Positions 1 to 5,727 of a stretch of 8,284 bases of DNA are shown here, one piece after another. Source of the stretch: Thermodesulfovibrio sp. GTDB lineage: Bacteria; Nitrospirota; Thermodesulfovibrionia; Thermodesulfovibrionales; Thermodesulfovibrionaceae. Location: contig JAOAGU010000042.1 in the NCBI GenBank assembly GCA_026415595.1, forward strand, positions 1 to 8,284, written 5' to 3'. The translations under genes and the position numbers were made by a program. The stretch's first letter is position 1. Each line of letters begins with the position of its first letter. The notes beneath the pieces are model-generated. The model was given only the letters and a program-made list of their open reading frames with translations, made no database searches and was not told the DNA's origin.

Positions 1-726
1 GTCAATATCAACTACAATAGAATCCTCCTCAAAGGCTTTGCCAGCAGTAATTATCTCTCCAGATGGTGAAATGACAAGACTCCTTCCATCAAATACTATC
101 TCATCCTGCCCACCAACTGTATTTAAATAAACAATAAATACTCCCATATCATAGGCTCTGGTAGAGAGCATTCGGAGTTTTCTCTCATATTTACCAGCAT
201 AAAAAGGTGAGGCACTTATGTTAATTATCAATTCTGCTCCTTGATATGCCTGAAGAGGACTTGGTAAAGTGGGATGAAAGATATCTTCACATATATTCAA
301 GCCAAATAAAACTCCATTGTAATTGTAAACAGGTGCTCTTTTGCCTGATTTAAAATAACGCATTTCATCAAAAACACTATAATTAGGAAGATAAATTTTG
401 TGATATCTGTCTATTAATTTTTGTTTAGCAATGACTACTGCAGAATTATAAAGATCCTCTTCTTTAAGAGGTAATCCTAAAATAAGCACAAAGTTTTTAA
501 CCTTTTCAATTATTGTATCAAGTGATTCCTTTGTCTTTTGTATAAAGGAAGGATAAAAAAGTAAATCCTCTGGAATGTATCCTGTAAGGGCTAATTCTGG
601 AAATAAGACTATTTCAGCATCTTCTTTTACAGCCTTGTCGGTATAAGAGAGAATTTTAATTAAATTCCCTTCAATATCACCAACAACTGGATTTATTTGG
701 CAAAGTGCTAATCTTAACTTTCTCAT
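1..726 (-). CDS. nadE: Glutamine-dependent NAD+ synthetase, N-terminal glutaminase (nitrilase-fold) domain; C-terminus off the left edge
   Basis: The minus frame from ATG at 726 stays open for 242 codons to base 1, so this is the N-terminal part of a longer protein. It reads as a carbon-nitrogen hydrolase. The triad is visible: Glu44 in LFPELALTGY, Lys110 in RYHKIYLP and Cys146 in LNICEDIF. Known for the family: this domain releases ammonia from glutamine and passes it to a C-terminal synthetase domain that converts deamido-NAD+ to NAD+; full proteins are about 540-580 residues. The motifs LALCQINPVVGD and LTGYIPEDLL are those of NadE rather than a plain amidase, but the synthetase domain lies outside the window, so a stand-alone nitrilase is not strictly excluded. 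No Shine-Dalgarno sequence is visible. The start lies 3 nt after the stop of the upstream gene, which suggests translational coupling in a two-gene operon. Confidence 0.88.
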   Translation of the reverse strand, partial: MRKLRLALCQINPVVGDIEGNLIKILSYTDKAVKEDAEIVLFPELALTGYIPEDLLFYPSFIQKTKESLDTIIEKVKNFVLILGLPLKEEDLYNSAVVIAKQKLIDRYHKIYLPNYSVFDEMRYFKSGKRAPVYNYNGVLFGLNICEDIFHPTLPSPLQAYQGAELIINISASPFYAGKYERKLRMLSTRAYDMGVFIVYLNTVGGQDEIVFDGRSLVISPSGEIITAGKAFEEDSIVVDID

Positions 727-729
727 ATA

Positions 730-1284
730 TTAAAGAGTAGGACAACACTTTATAGCATCAAAGGCATAAAGGATTCTTTTTTCTTTTGGAAGTTTTTCCT
801 TATTGTAGGGGGTAAACTCAATGGTTGAGATTTTCCTTAGTAGTTCATTCTTTGATGGAATTTCCATTGTCTCCTCTATCTCGCCTGATAAAATATCTAT
901 AAATCTGCCTTCCTTACTATCTGTGATAAAAGCAAAAGGAATCTGATAGGATTCAACTACTCTGCAAAAGGCAAACATAAATCTCTGCCATGAATCAATT
1001 GAGGCAGGAGTGCATTTAATTGCAAGAACAGCTTTGCCATCAAGAATGACAAGAATATCAACGGAAGTAACGAATTTCTCTTTTTCTGAGACAATAATCT
1101 CATAGTTTTTATTAATTTCAAGTTCACTTAAACGATATCCTTTATCAATAAGATTTTCAATAACCAATCTTTGAATGTATCCTATACTCTGAGCAAAAAG
1201 TTCTTCCTGTTGTTTAATAATTTCTCCAATTAAAGCCTCTCTTTCCTCTGGACTTTCAGGGACTTTATTTAAAGGGATTTCCAT
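730..1284 (-). CDS. HsdR_N-like (PD-(D/E)XK-fold) protein with degenerate active site
   Basis: A 184-residue protein. The central part resembles the N-terminal nuclease domain of type I restriction R subunits (HSDR_N / PD-(D/E)XK fold): a GYRLSEL-like lead-in, the strand SVDILVILDGK with Asp76, then VLAIKCTPA where active enzymes have Glu-x-Lys. Here those positions read Lys90-Cys91-Thr92, so the catalytic Glu and Lys appear to be lost. The following segment (ITDSKEGRFIDILSGE) matches the usual distal part of the fold. The C-terminus carries a KCC cysteine pair. There is no helicase domain and no hsdM or hsdS nearby, so this is not a restriction system. The partner gene is nadE, 3 nt downstream. 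The function is unknown; a binding or regulatory role is a guess. An in-frame TTG at 1296 would include the ribosome-binding site in the coding sequence, so ATG 1284 is chosen. The fold call rests on motif reading only. Confidence 0.75.
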   Translation of the reverse strand: MEIPLNKVPESPEEREALIGEIIKQQEELFAQSIGYIQRLVIENLIDKGYRLSELEINKNYEIIVSEKEKFVTSVDILVILDGKAVLAIKCTPASIDSWQRFMFAFCRVVESYQIPFAFITDSKEGRFIDILSGEIEETMEIPSKNELLRKISTIEFTPYNKEKLPKEKRILYAFDAIKCCPTL

Positions 1285-1287
1285 AAT

Positions 1288-1294
1288 TTCCTCC
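1288..1294 (-). promoter_or_regulatory. Shine-Dalgarno site fixing the start of the HsdR_N-like gene
   Basis: On the minus strand GGAGGAA precedes ATG 1284; five bases separate GGAGG from the ATG. The longer in-frame TTG start at 1296 would overlap this site and has no site of its own at a useful distance. Confidence 0.8.
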
Positions 1295-1312
1295 AACTGT
1301 TATTTATTTAAA

Positions 1313-1342
1313 ATAATAAATTGATTTGCCTATAAAATTCAA
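1313..1342 (-). promoter_or_regulatory. Possible promoter for the HsdR_N-like gene and nadE
   Basis: On the minus strand TTGAAT (1342-1337) and TATTAT (1318-1313) are separated by 18 bases. The -35 matches 4 of 6 and the -10 matches 5 of 6 consensus positions. It lies just upstream of the gene in a very AT-rich spacer, so chance matches are likely. Confidence 0.35.
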
Positions 1343-1368
1343 TAAAACAAAAAACTTTATAAGAAGTA

Positions 1369-1377
1369 TGTTAAAAT
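1369..1377 (+). promoter_or_regulatory. Possible extended -10 promoter for slipin
   Basis: TGTTAAAAT fits the TGnTATAAT extended -10 pattern with one mismatch. It is 30 bases upstream of the slipin ATG and would start transcription near 1384. No good -35 is present, as is common with extended -10 promoters. The same GTTAAAAT string occurs upstream of yceD and lysE. Confidence 0.4.
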
Positions 1378-1395
1378 TTAAAAATAAAAGCTATG

Positions 1396-1402
1396 AAGGA
1401 GG
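1396..1402 (+). promoter_or_regulatory. Shine-Dalgarno site fixing the slipin start
   Basis: AAGGAGG ends five bases before ATG 1408. The in-frame ATG at 1393 lies upstream of this site and would place it inside the coding region, so 1408 is the likely start. Confidence 0.85.
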
Positions 1403-1407
1403 TCTAT

Positions 1408-2181
1408 ATGTTTTTTGAAACATCCCTTTTAACCTTGATTGTAATTGTATTTTTAGCTATTTATATCCTAAGTAGTGCAATTAAAATTCTTAAAGAGTAT
1501 GAAAGAGGAGTTGTTTTTAGGCTTGGTAGAGTTATTCCCGTTAAAGGACCCGGACTTGTCCTTATTTGGCCTGTAATTGATAAGATGGTTAAAGTTAGTT
1601 TAAGAGTAGTTACAATGGATGTTCCAGCTCAAGACATAATTACAAAAGATAATGTTTCCGTGAAAGTTAATGCAGTTGTATATTTCAGACCAATTGACCC
1701 AATTAAAGCAATTACCGCAGTAGAAGACTTCTACTATGCAACAAGCCAGATTGCTCAGACAACTCTTCGTAGCATTCTTGGTCAAAGTGAACTTCAGGAT
1801 TTGCTTACCAATCGTGAACAGATAAATGCAGAACTTCAACAAGTAATTGATTCTCAGACAGAACCGTGGGGAATTAAAGTTACAGCAGTGGAAGTTAAAA
1901 ATGTTGATCTTCCACAGGAGATGCTCAGAGCAATGGCAAGACAGGCTGAGGCAGAGAGAGAACGTAGAGCAAAAATTATTCATGCAGAAGGAGAACTTCA
2001 GGCAGCAGAAAAACTTACAGAAGCAGCAAGAATTATTGCCTCTGAACCAGCAGCATTACAGTTAAGGTATCTACAGACTTTGAAAGAGATTGCCTCTGAG
2101 AAAAATTCAACCATCCTATTCCCCTTGCCAATGGATTTGGTAACACCCTTTTTGGAGAGATTAAAGGTTGATAAAAAATAA
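1408..2181 (+). CDS. Slipin, prokaryotic stomatin (SPFH/band 7 family)
   Basis: A 257-residue membrane-anchored SPFH protein of normal length for the family. Residues 6-27 form one hydrophobic segment. The SPFH domain follows from about residue 28 (KEYERGVVFRLGRV, then GPGLVLIWPVIDK and VRV/VTMDVP-type strands) to about 185. A charged, alanine-rich helical region (AEAERERRAKIIHAEGE, 179-195) likely forms the oligomerising coiled coil, and the C-terminus has the stomatin-like SEPAALQLRYLQTL and LFPLP segments. Known for the family: stomatins assemble into membrane rings or microdomains and often partner with an NfeD-type protease or OB-fold protein. No nfeD is next to it; the next gene encodes a VTT membrane protein and overlaps by 14 nt, so the two are probably co-translated. 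The exact substrate or client is unknown. The family call is very secure. Confidence 0.93.
   Translation: MFFETSLLTLIVIVFLAIYILSSAIKILKEYERGVVFRLGRVIPVKGPGLVLIWPVIDKMVKVSLRVVTMDVPAQDIITKDNVSVKVNAVVYFRPIDPIKAITAVEDFYYATSQIAQTTLRSILGQSELQDLLTNREQINAELQQVIDSQTEPWGIKVTAVEVKNVDLPQEMLRAMARQAEAERERRAKIIHAEGELQAAEKLTEAARIIASEPAALQLRYLQTLKEIASEKNSTILFPLPMDLVTPFLERLKVDKK
2154..2159 (+). promoter_or_regulatory. Shine-Dalgarno site supporting the TTG start of the VTT gene
   Basis: GGAGAG lies inside the end of slipin, eight bases before TTG 2168. No ATG or GTG is available before the first membrane segment, so this site supports TTG as the real start. Confidence 0.65.
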
Positions 2182-2890
2182 AACAACATTAAGAGCACTG
2201 CTAAGGTTTTCACTCCTTGCAGTGCTTATTGCCTTAATTGTTTTCTTATCCTATAAATTTGGTATAATTGAATTTTTTCTAAGTGAAGAAAAACTGAAAA
2301 ATTTTATTAATTCGCTCGGACCGTTTGGTTTTTTGGGCTTTATCCTCATTCAGGCTTTTCAAGTTGTTGCTGCCCCTATTCCAGGAGAAGTTACTGGGTT
2401 ACTTGGTGGATATTTATACGGAACAGTTGGAGGAACTATTCTTTCCACTATAGGACTTACGCTTGGCTCGGTATTAGCCTTTATTCTTGGAAGAATTTTT
2501 GGAAAACCTTTCGTTGAAAAAGTTGTTGATCCAGCTATTTTAAATAAATTTGATTATCTACTTCATCACAAAGGTGCTTTTTTGGTTTTCTTTTTATTTT
2601 TAATCCCCGGATTTCCAAAAGACTATTTGAGCTATTTTCTTGGTTTAAGTAGACTATCTATTCTTGAATTTACTATAATCGCCGGTGTAGGAAGGCTTCT
2701 TGGCACTACACTACTTTCTCTTGGTGGCAGCTATCTTAGACACCATGAATATGTAAAGTTTTTTAGCCTTGCCGGAATATCTCTGATAATAATGGTAATA
2801 ATATGGTTGTTTAAAGATAAAATAGAGAAAATGTTTAAAATCTGGCATATTCACAGATATAAGCAAGAAAGAAAGAAACGTAAGAAATAA
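2168..2890 (+). CDS. VTT-domain (TVP38/TMEM64, DedA-superfamily) membrane protein
   Basis: A 240-residue polytopic membrane protein starting at TTG. A first hydrophobic helix spans about 12-35. The VTT core follows: the re-entrant segment VVAAPIPGEVTGLLGGYLYG (67-86), a glycine-rich helix to LGRIFG (107-112), the second re-entrant motif LIPGFPKDYLSYFLGLSR (145-162), and a final helix at about 198-215. The tail is strongly basic (KQERKKRKK), consistent with a cytoplasmic C-terminus. Known for the superfamily: members include E. coli YdjX/YdjZ and eukaryotic TMEM64/TMEM41B, and several act as lipid scramblases or transporters; the substrate here is not known. It overlaps slipin by 14 nt, so a shared membrane-lipid role is an inference. 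Its stop is one base from the stop of the opposing fabH gene, leaving no terminator between them. Confidence 0.87.
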   Translation: MIKNKTTLRALLRFSLLAVLIALIVFLSYKFGIIEFFLSEEKLKNFINSLGPFGFLGFILIQAFQVVAAPIPGEVTGLLGGYLYGTVGGTILSTIGLTLGSVLAFILGRIFGKPFVEKVVDPAILNKFDYLLHHKGAFLVFFLFLIPGFPKDYLSYFLGLSRLSILEFTIIAGVGRLLGTTLLSLGGSYLRHHEYVKFFSLAGISLIIMVIIWLFKDKIEKMFKIWHIHRYKQERKKRKK

Positions 2891-2891
2891 T

Positions 2892-3869
2892 TTACCACTT
2901 AATCAACGCAGAACCCCATGTTAGCCCTGCACCAAAGGCAGCAAGCATTACATAATCTCCTTTTTTAATTTTTCCCATCTGATTAGCTTCATCCAAAGCA
3001 ATAGGAATAGATGCTGCTGAAGTATTTCCATATCTGTCAATGTTCACCATTACCTTTTCCATAGGCAGTTGCAGTCTTTTTGCCATAGCCTGAATAATTC
3101 TTATATTTGCCTGATGTGGCACAAGAAGACTTAACTGAGATGACTTTACGCCACCTTTTTTTAGAGTTATATCAACTACTTCTTCAAGAGTTTTTACTGC
3201 CACTTTAAAAGTCTCATTGCCTCTCATTTTAATAAAATTAAGTCTCTCTCTCAATACTTTTTCATCAACAGGTAATTTTGAACCACCTGCTGGCATATGA
3301 ATAAAATCCCACATTGTTCCATCAGAAAAAATATCAATTACCTGTATGCCTTCATTTTTCTTTGTTCCTTCAAGAATAACTGCTCCAGCTCCATCTGCAA
3401 GTAATACACAAATACTTCTGTCCGTCCAATCTGTAAATCTTGAAAGCGTCTCAGCACCGACAACAAGAGCTCTTTTTGATGCTCCTGTCTTTATAAATTT
3501 TTCTGCTACCGAAAGAGCATAGATAAAACCTGTGCATGCACCATTTATATCAAAGGCTACTGCATTGTTTGCGCCGAGTTTCATCTGAAGAATACAGGCT
3601 GCAGAGGGAACAAGCATATCAGGAGTGACTGTTGCTACAATTATTAGGTCAATATCATCTATCTTTAGTCCTGCATTTTTCAGAGCTTTGACCGAAGCTT
3701 CATAGGCAAGATCGCTTGTTGCCTGATCTGGAAGTGCTATTCTTCTTTCCTTTATCCCTGTTCTTTCAGTTATCCATTCATCGGATGTAAGAACCATTTT
3801 TTCAAGATCAGAATTTGTAAGAATCTTATCAGGAACATATGAGCCCGTTGACAGTATTCTTGCCCTCAT
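2892..3869 (-). CDS. fabH: Beta-ketoacyl-[acyl-carrier-protein] synthase III
   Basis: A 325-residue condensing enzyme of normal length. It joins acetyl-CoA (or another short acyl-CoA) to malonyl-ACP, the first elongation step of type II fatty acid synthesis in the cytoplasm. The catalytic residues are present: Cys112 in NGACTGFIYAL, His252 in PHQANIRI and Asn282 in YGNTSAASIP. The C-terminal GAGLTWGSALI motif is typical. ATG 3869 is chosen because GGAGG ends six bases upstream; an in-frame TTG at 3872 would be only three bases away. The coding region overlaps the end of plsX by 41 nt in another frame. It is the last gene of the operon: fabD, fabG and acpP, which often follow fabH, are absent and a convergent gene begins one base past the stop. 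The call is very secure; acyl-chain preference (straight or branched) cannot be read from sequence by eye. Confidence 0.96.
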   Translation of the reverse strand: MRARILSTGSYVPDKILTNSDLEKMVLTSDEWITERTGIKERRIALPDQATSDLAYEASVKALKNAGLKIDDIDLIIVATVTPDMLVPSAACILQMKLGANNAVAFDINGACTGFIYALSVAEKFIKTGASKRALVVGAETLSRFTDWTDRSICVLLADGAGAVILEGTKKNEGIQVIDIFSDGTMWDFIHMPAGGSKLPVDEKVLRERLNFIKMRGNETFKVAVKTLEEVVDITLKKGGVKSSQLSLLVPHQANIRIIQAMAKRLQLPMEKVMVNIDRYGNTSAASIPIALDEANQMGKIKKGDYVMLAAFGAGLTWGSALIKW

Positions 3870-4866
3870 CAATATCCTCCGTTGGTTTTAAACTTTCTGC
3901 AATTCTTCTGTATATCTCCTTTTTAGCCATCTCACTGGCAACTTTAATTGCATTTTTTATTGCCTTTGCCGAAGATCTTCCATGACATATGAGACTTGTT
4001 CCATTTATACCTAAAAGCAACGCACCTCCGTATTCAGAATAGTCCACTTTTTTGCGAAAACTTTTAACTGCTGGTTTTATCATCATATAACCAATCCTTC
4101 CAGTTATCAATTCTGCAATATCTCTTTTAAGCATTTTCATCAATGCTTCTGCAAGCCCTTCTCCAACCTTTAAGACTATGTTGCCAACAAATCCATCGCA
4201 AACCACCACATCTGCAGAACCAAAAAAGATATCCTTGCCCTCTATGTTACCGATAAAGTTAAGATTTGTTTCTTGAAGTAGTTTAAATGCTTCTTTTGTT
4301 GCTTCATTACCCTTTGAACCTTCCTCTCCTATACTTAAGAGTGCTATCCGTGGTGATTTTGAGTTAAATAAGGCTTTGTGATAAGCGTCACCCATAAAAG
4401 CAAACTGCAGTAGATGTTCAGCCTTGCAGTCTACATTTGCTCCAGCATCAAGAAGAATAAAATGTCCCTTAAGACAGGGCATTACAGTTGCAATAGCTGG
4501 TCTATCAACATTTGGAAGTTTTCCTAATAAAAGAAAGCTCAGAGCCATCATAGCTCCTGAGTTACCAGCACTTAAAACTGCATCAGCTTTGCCCGCTTTT
4601 ACCAATTCTACAGCTTTTCTCATGGATGTATCTTTTCTTCTTATAGCAGTTGAAACATTCTCATCCATGAGAATCTGGTCTTCCGTATGAAATACAGTAA
4701 TTCTACCCTTTAGTTGCTTTTTTTCCTGTAGAAAATCCTCTATGGTATCTTCATTACCTACAAGTATGATTTCTATCTCATTGTCTAAGGCTGCTTCGTA
4801 GGCACCAATAATATTAATTTCGGGGGCAAAATCACCTCCCATTGCATCAACAGCAACTTTTAACAT
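3829..4866 (-). CDS. plsX: Phosphate acyltransferase PlsX (acyl-ACP:phosphate)
   Basis: A 345-residue protein of normal family length. PlsX converts acyl-ACP and phosphate to acyl-phosphate, which PlsY uses to acylate glycerol-3-phosphate, starting phospholipid synthesis; it is a peripheral membrane enzyme. Diagnostic segments are VDAMGGDFAPE (6-16), SAGNSGAMMA (99-108), RPAIATVMP (122-130), LLDAGANVDCKAEHL (138-152), SIGEEGSKGNE (178-188) and VCDGFVGNIVLKVGEG (222-237). The last residues (about 333-345) are encoded in the 41-nt overlap with fabH, so the C-terminal tail is constrained by two frames. The start is 8 nt after the rpmF stop. Only a weak GAG lies upstream, so translation is probably coupled to rpmF. 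The operon yceD-rpmF-plsX-fabH is a widely conserved order that ties ribosome and membrane synthesis together. Confidence 0.96.
   Translation of the reverse strand: MLKVAVDAMGGDFAPEINIIGAYEAALDNEIEIILVGNEDTIEDFLQEKKQLKGRITVFHTEDQILMDENVSTAIRRKDTSMRKAVELVKAGKADAVLSAGNSGAMMALSFLLLGKLPNVDRPAIATVMPCLKGHFILLDAGANVDCKAEHLLQFAFMGDAYHKALFNSKSPRIALLSIGEEGSKGNEATKEAFKLLQETNLNFIGNIEGKDIFFGSADVVVCDGFVGNIVLKVGEGLAEALMKMLKRDIAELITGRIGYMMIKPAVKSFRKKVDYSEYGGALLLGINGTSLICHGRSSAKAIKNAIKVASEMAKKEIYRRIAESLKPTEDIDEGKNTVNGLICS
3876..3880 (-). promoter_or_regulatory. Shine-Dalgarno site fixing the fabH start
   Basis: GGAGG on the minus strand, within the plsX coding region, is six bases from ATG 3869. The alternative TTG at 3872 would leave only three bases. 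Confidence 0.8.
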
Positions 4867-4874
4867 TTTTTAAA

Positions 4875-5054
4875 TTACTCTTCTACCTCTAAGAACTTCT
4901 TGCCTTTATAAGAGCCACAATTGGGACATACCCTGTGTGGAAGTTTGGGCTCTTTACACTCAGGACATAATGCCAGATTTGGTGCAACTGCTTTCCAGTT
5001 TGCTCTTCGTTTATCCCTTCTTGAAGGGGTATGACGATGTCTTGGATTAGCCAT
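4875..5054 (-). CDS. rpmF: 50S ribosomal protein L32, zinc-binding form
   Basis: A 59-residue basic protein, short but full length for L32. It begins MANPRHRHTPSRRDKRRANW, the typical L32 N-terminus (MAVPKxxxSxSRRDxRRAxW pattern). Two pairs of cysteines, Cys30-x2-Cys33 and Cys43-x2-Cys46, form the zinc ribbon of the C+ version of L32. It is a structural protein of the large ribosomal subunit. Its ATG overlaps the end of yceD by 8 nt (ATGGCTAA contains both the rpmF start and the yceD stop), and GGAGG at 5065-5069 lies ten bases upstream inside yceD. plsX starts 8 nt after its stop. Placement between yceD and plsX is the usual bacterial order and confirms the call. Confidence 0.96.
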   Translation of the reverse strand: MANPRHRHTPSRRDKRRANWKAVAPNLALCPECKEPKLPHRVCPNCGSYKGKKFLEVEE

Positions 5055-5565
5055 TTGTTTTCATCCTCCTTAAAAGTGTTTCTAATACCGCAAATCTTGG
5101 GTCTATTTCTTTTTTTTCACATCCACAATCTAATTCATTTAAATCATTGCCACATAAAGGGCACAATCCTCTGCAATTTTCAGCACAAAGAGGTTTCATT
5201 GGGACATTTAATAAAATTTGATCACGGACTATATCTTCTGTATCAATCAAACCCTCTCTATAGAAATCTACATCCATCTCGTCTCTTTTCAGTTCTACAA
5301 GTTCTTCTTTATTCAATGCTTCAACAGGATGATAGGTAATTTCAAATAACGTTTTTATAGGCATATTGAAATCTTTCAAGCATCTACTGCATTGAAGTTC
5401 AACTTCTCCATTTACTATACCCTTTATAAAAACCTCATTCCCTCTTTTTTCAACACGCATCACAGCCTTGAATGGCTTTTTAATCCCTACGTCTTCTAAT
5501 TTCGGAGATTCTTCTACTTCAATATTTAAACCCTCTTCTGGTATTTCAAAGACCTCAATTTTCAT
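5047..5565 (-). CDS. yceD: YceD/DUF177 family protein, cysteine-rich C-terminus
   Basis: A 172-residue protein directly upstream of rpmF, the standard location of DUF177 (YceD). The family is required for normal 23S rRNA accumulation in E. coli and plants; the molecular mechanism is not settled. Visible features are the central QCSRCLKDF motif (Cys59, Cys62), the acidic DVDFY segment (98-102), LIDTEDIVRDQILLNVPMKP (106-125) and a C-terminal cysteine cluster (Cys127, 131, 135, 138, 147, 149) that reads CRGLCPLCGNDLN, the typical DUF177 ending. The cysteines suggest a metal site. The start ATG 5565 has GAGG seven bases upstream. It is the first gene of the yceD-rpmF-plsX-fabH operon. A terminator-like hairpin lies directly upstream of the ribosome-binding site, so expression of the whole operon may be controlled in its leader. 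Confidence 0.92.
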   Translation of the reverse strand: MKIEVFEIPEEGLNIEVEESPKLEDVGIKKPFKAVMRVEKRGNEVFIKGIVNGEVELQCSRCLKDFNMPIKTLFEITYHPVEALNKEELVELKRDEMDVDFYREGLIDTEDIVRDQILLNVPMKPLCAENCRGLCPLCGNDLNELDCGCEKKEIDPRFAVLETLLRRMKTNG

Positions 5566-5587
5566 TTCAAAACCTCAAAAATAAAAT

Positions 5588-5617
5588 TCTCCCATTATCT
5601 GGGAGATTTTTTATTTT
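5588..5617 (+). terminator. Intrinsic-terminator-like hairpin between yceD and lysE
   Basis: TCTCCCA (5588-5594), loop TTATC, and TGGGAGA (5600-5606) make a perfect 7-bp stem. In the plus-strand sense it is followed by T6-A-T4, a classical intrinsic terminator. On the minus strand the same hairpin is followed by ATTTTATTTTT and then the yceD ribosome-binding site, so it can also be read as a leader hairpin of the yceD operon or a bidirectional terminator. The plus-strand genes upstream of it are slipin and VTT, 2.7 kb away. Confidence 0.7.
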
Positions 5618-5621
5618 AACA
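5613..5621 (-). promoter_or_regulatory. Possible extended -10 promoter for the yceD-rpmF-plsX-fabH operon
   Basis: Minus strand TGTTAAAAT matches the extended -10 pattern with one mismatch and is identical to the string in front of slipin. A TTTACA -35-like hexamer lies 19 bases upstream, which is longer than ideal. It would start transcription near 5606, the base of the hairpin at 5588-5606. Confidence 0.35.
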
Positions 5622-5712
5622 AAAAATTATTAAATTTTGTAAATTCACAAAGCTAATCTAAAGTCAAAAGAGTGAGATAGAAATAAATAGTAATTTTAAA
5701 TTTTCAATAAGT

Positions 5713-5725
5713 TAAAATATATACT
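5713..5725 (+). promoter_or_regulatory. Possible -10 region of lysE; near-leaderless transcript
   Basis: TAAAAT (5713-5718) and the overlapping TATACT (5720-5725) are both -10-like and lie immediately before ATG 5728. If TAAAAT is used, transcription would begin about three bases before the ATG. No clear -35 is seen. Confidence 0.3.
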
Positions 5726-5727
5726 AA

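Noticed and set aside
730..1296. A type I restriction-modification system
   Set aside because: Only an HsdR_N-like domain of 184 residues is present, without helicase, methylase or specificity genes, and the catalytic residues are replaced.
1297..1407. Hairpin or riboswitch in the divergent region between the HsdR_N-like gene and slipin
   Set aside because: Only 4-5 bp AT-rich pairings can be found, which is expected by chance in such DNA.
1600..2213. Open frames on both strands inside slipin (1600-1983 minus, 1847-2065 plus, 1998-2213 minus)
   Set aside because: They overlap a clear SPFH gene in other frames, have no family motifs, and look like by-products of the slipin codons.
4424..4690. 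Plus-strand open frame opposite plsX
   Set aside because: Antisense to the conserved PlsX core, with no recognisable motif or ribosome-binding site.
5031..5339. Plus-strand open frame opposite rpmF and yceD
   Set aside because: It covers two well-supported genes on the other strand and reads as a low-complexity translation.
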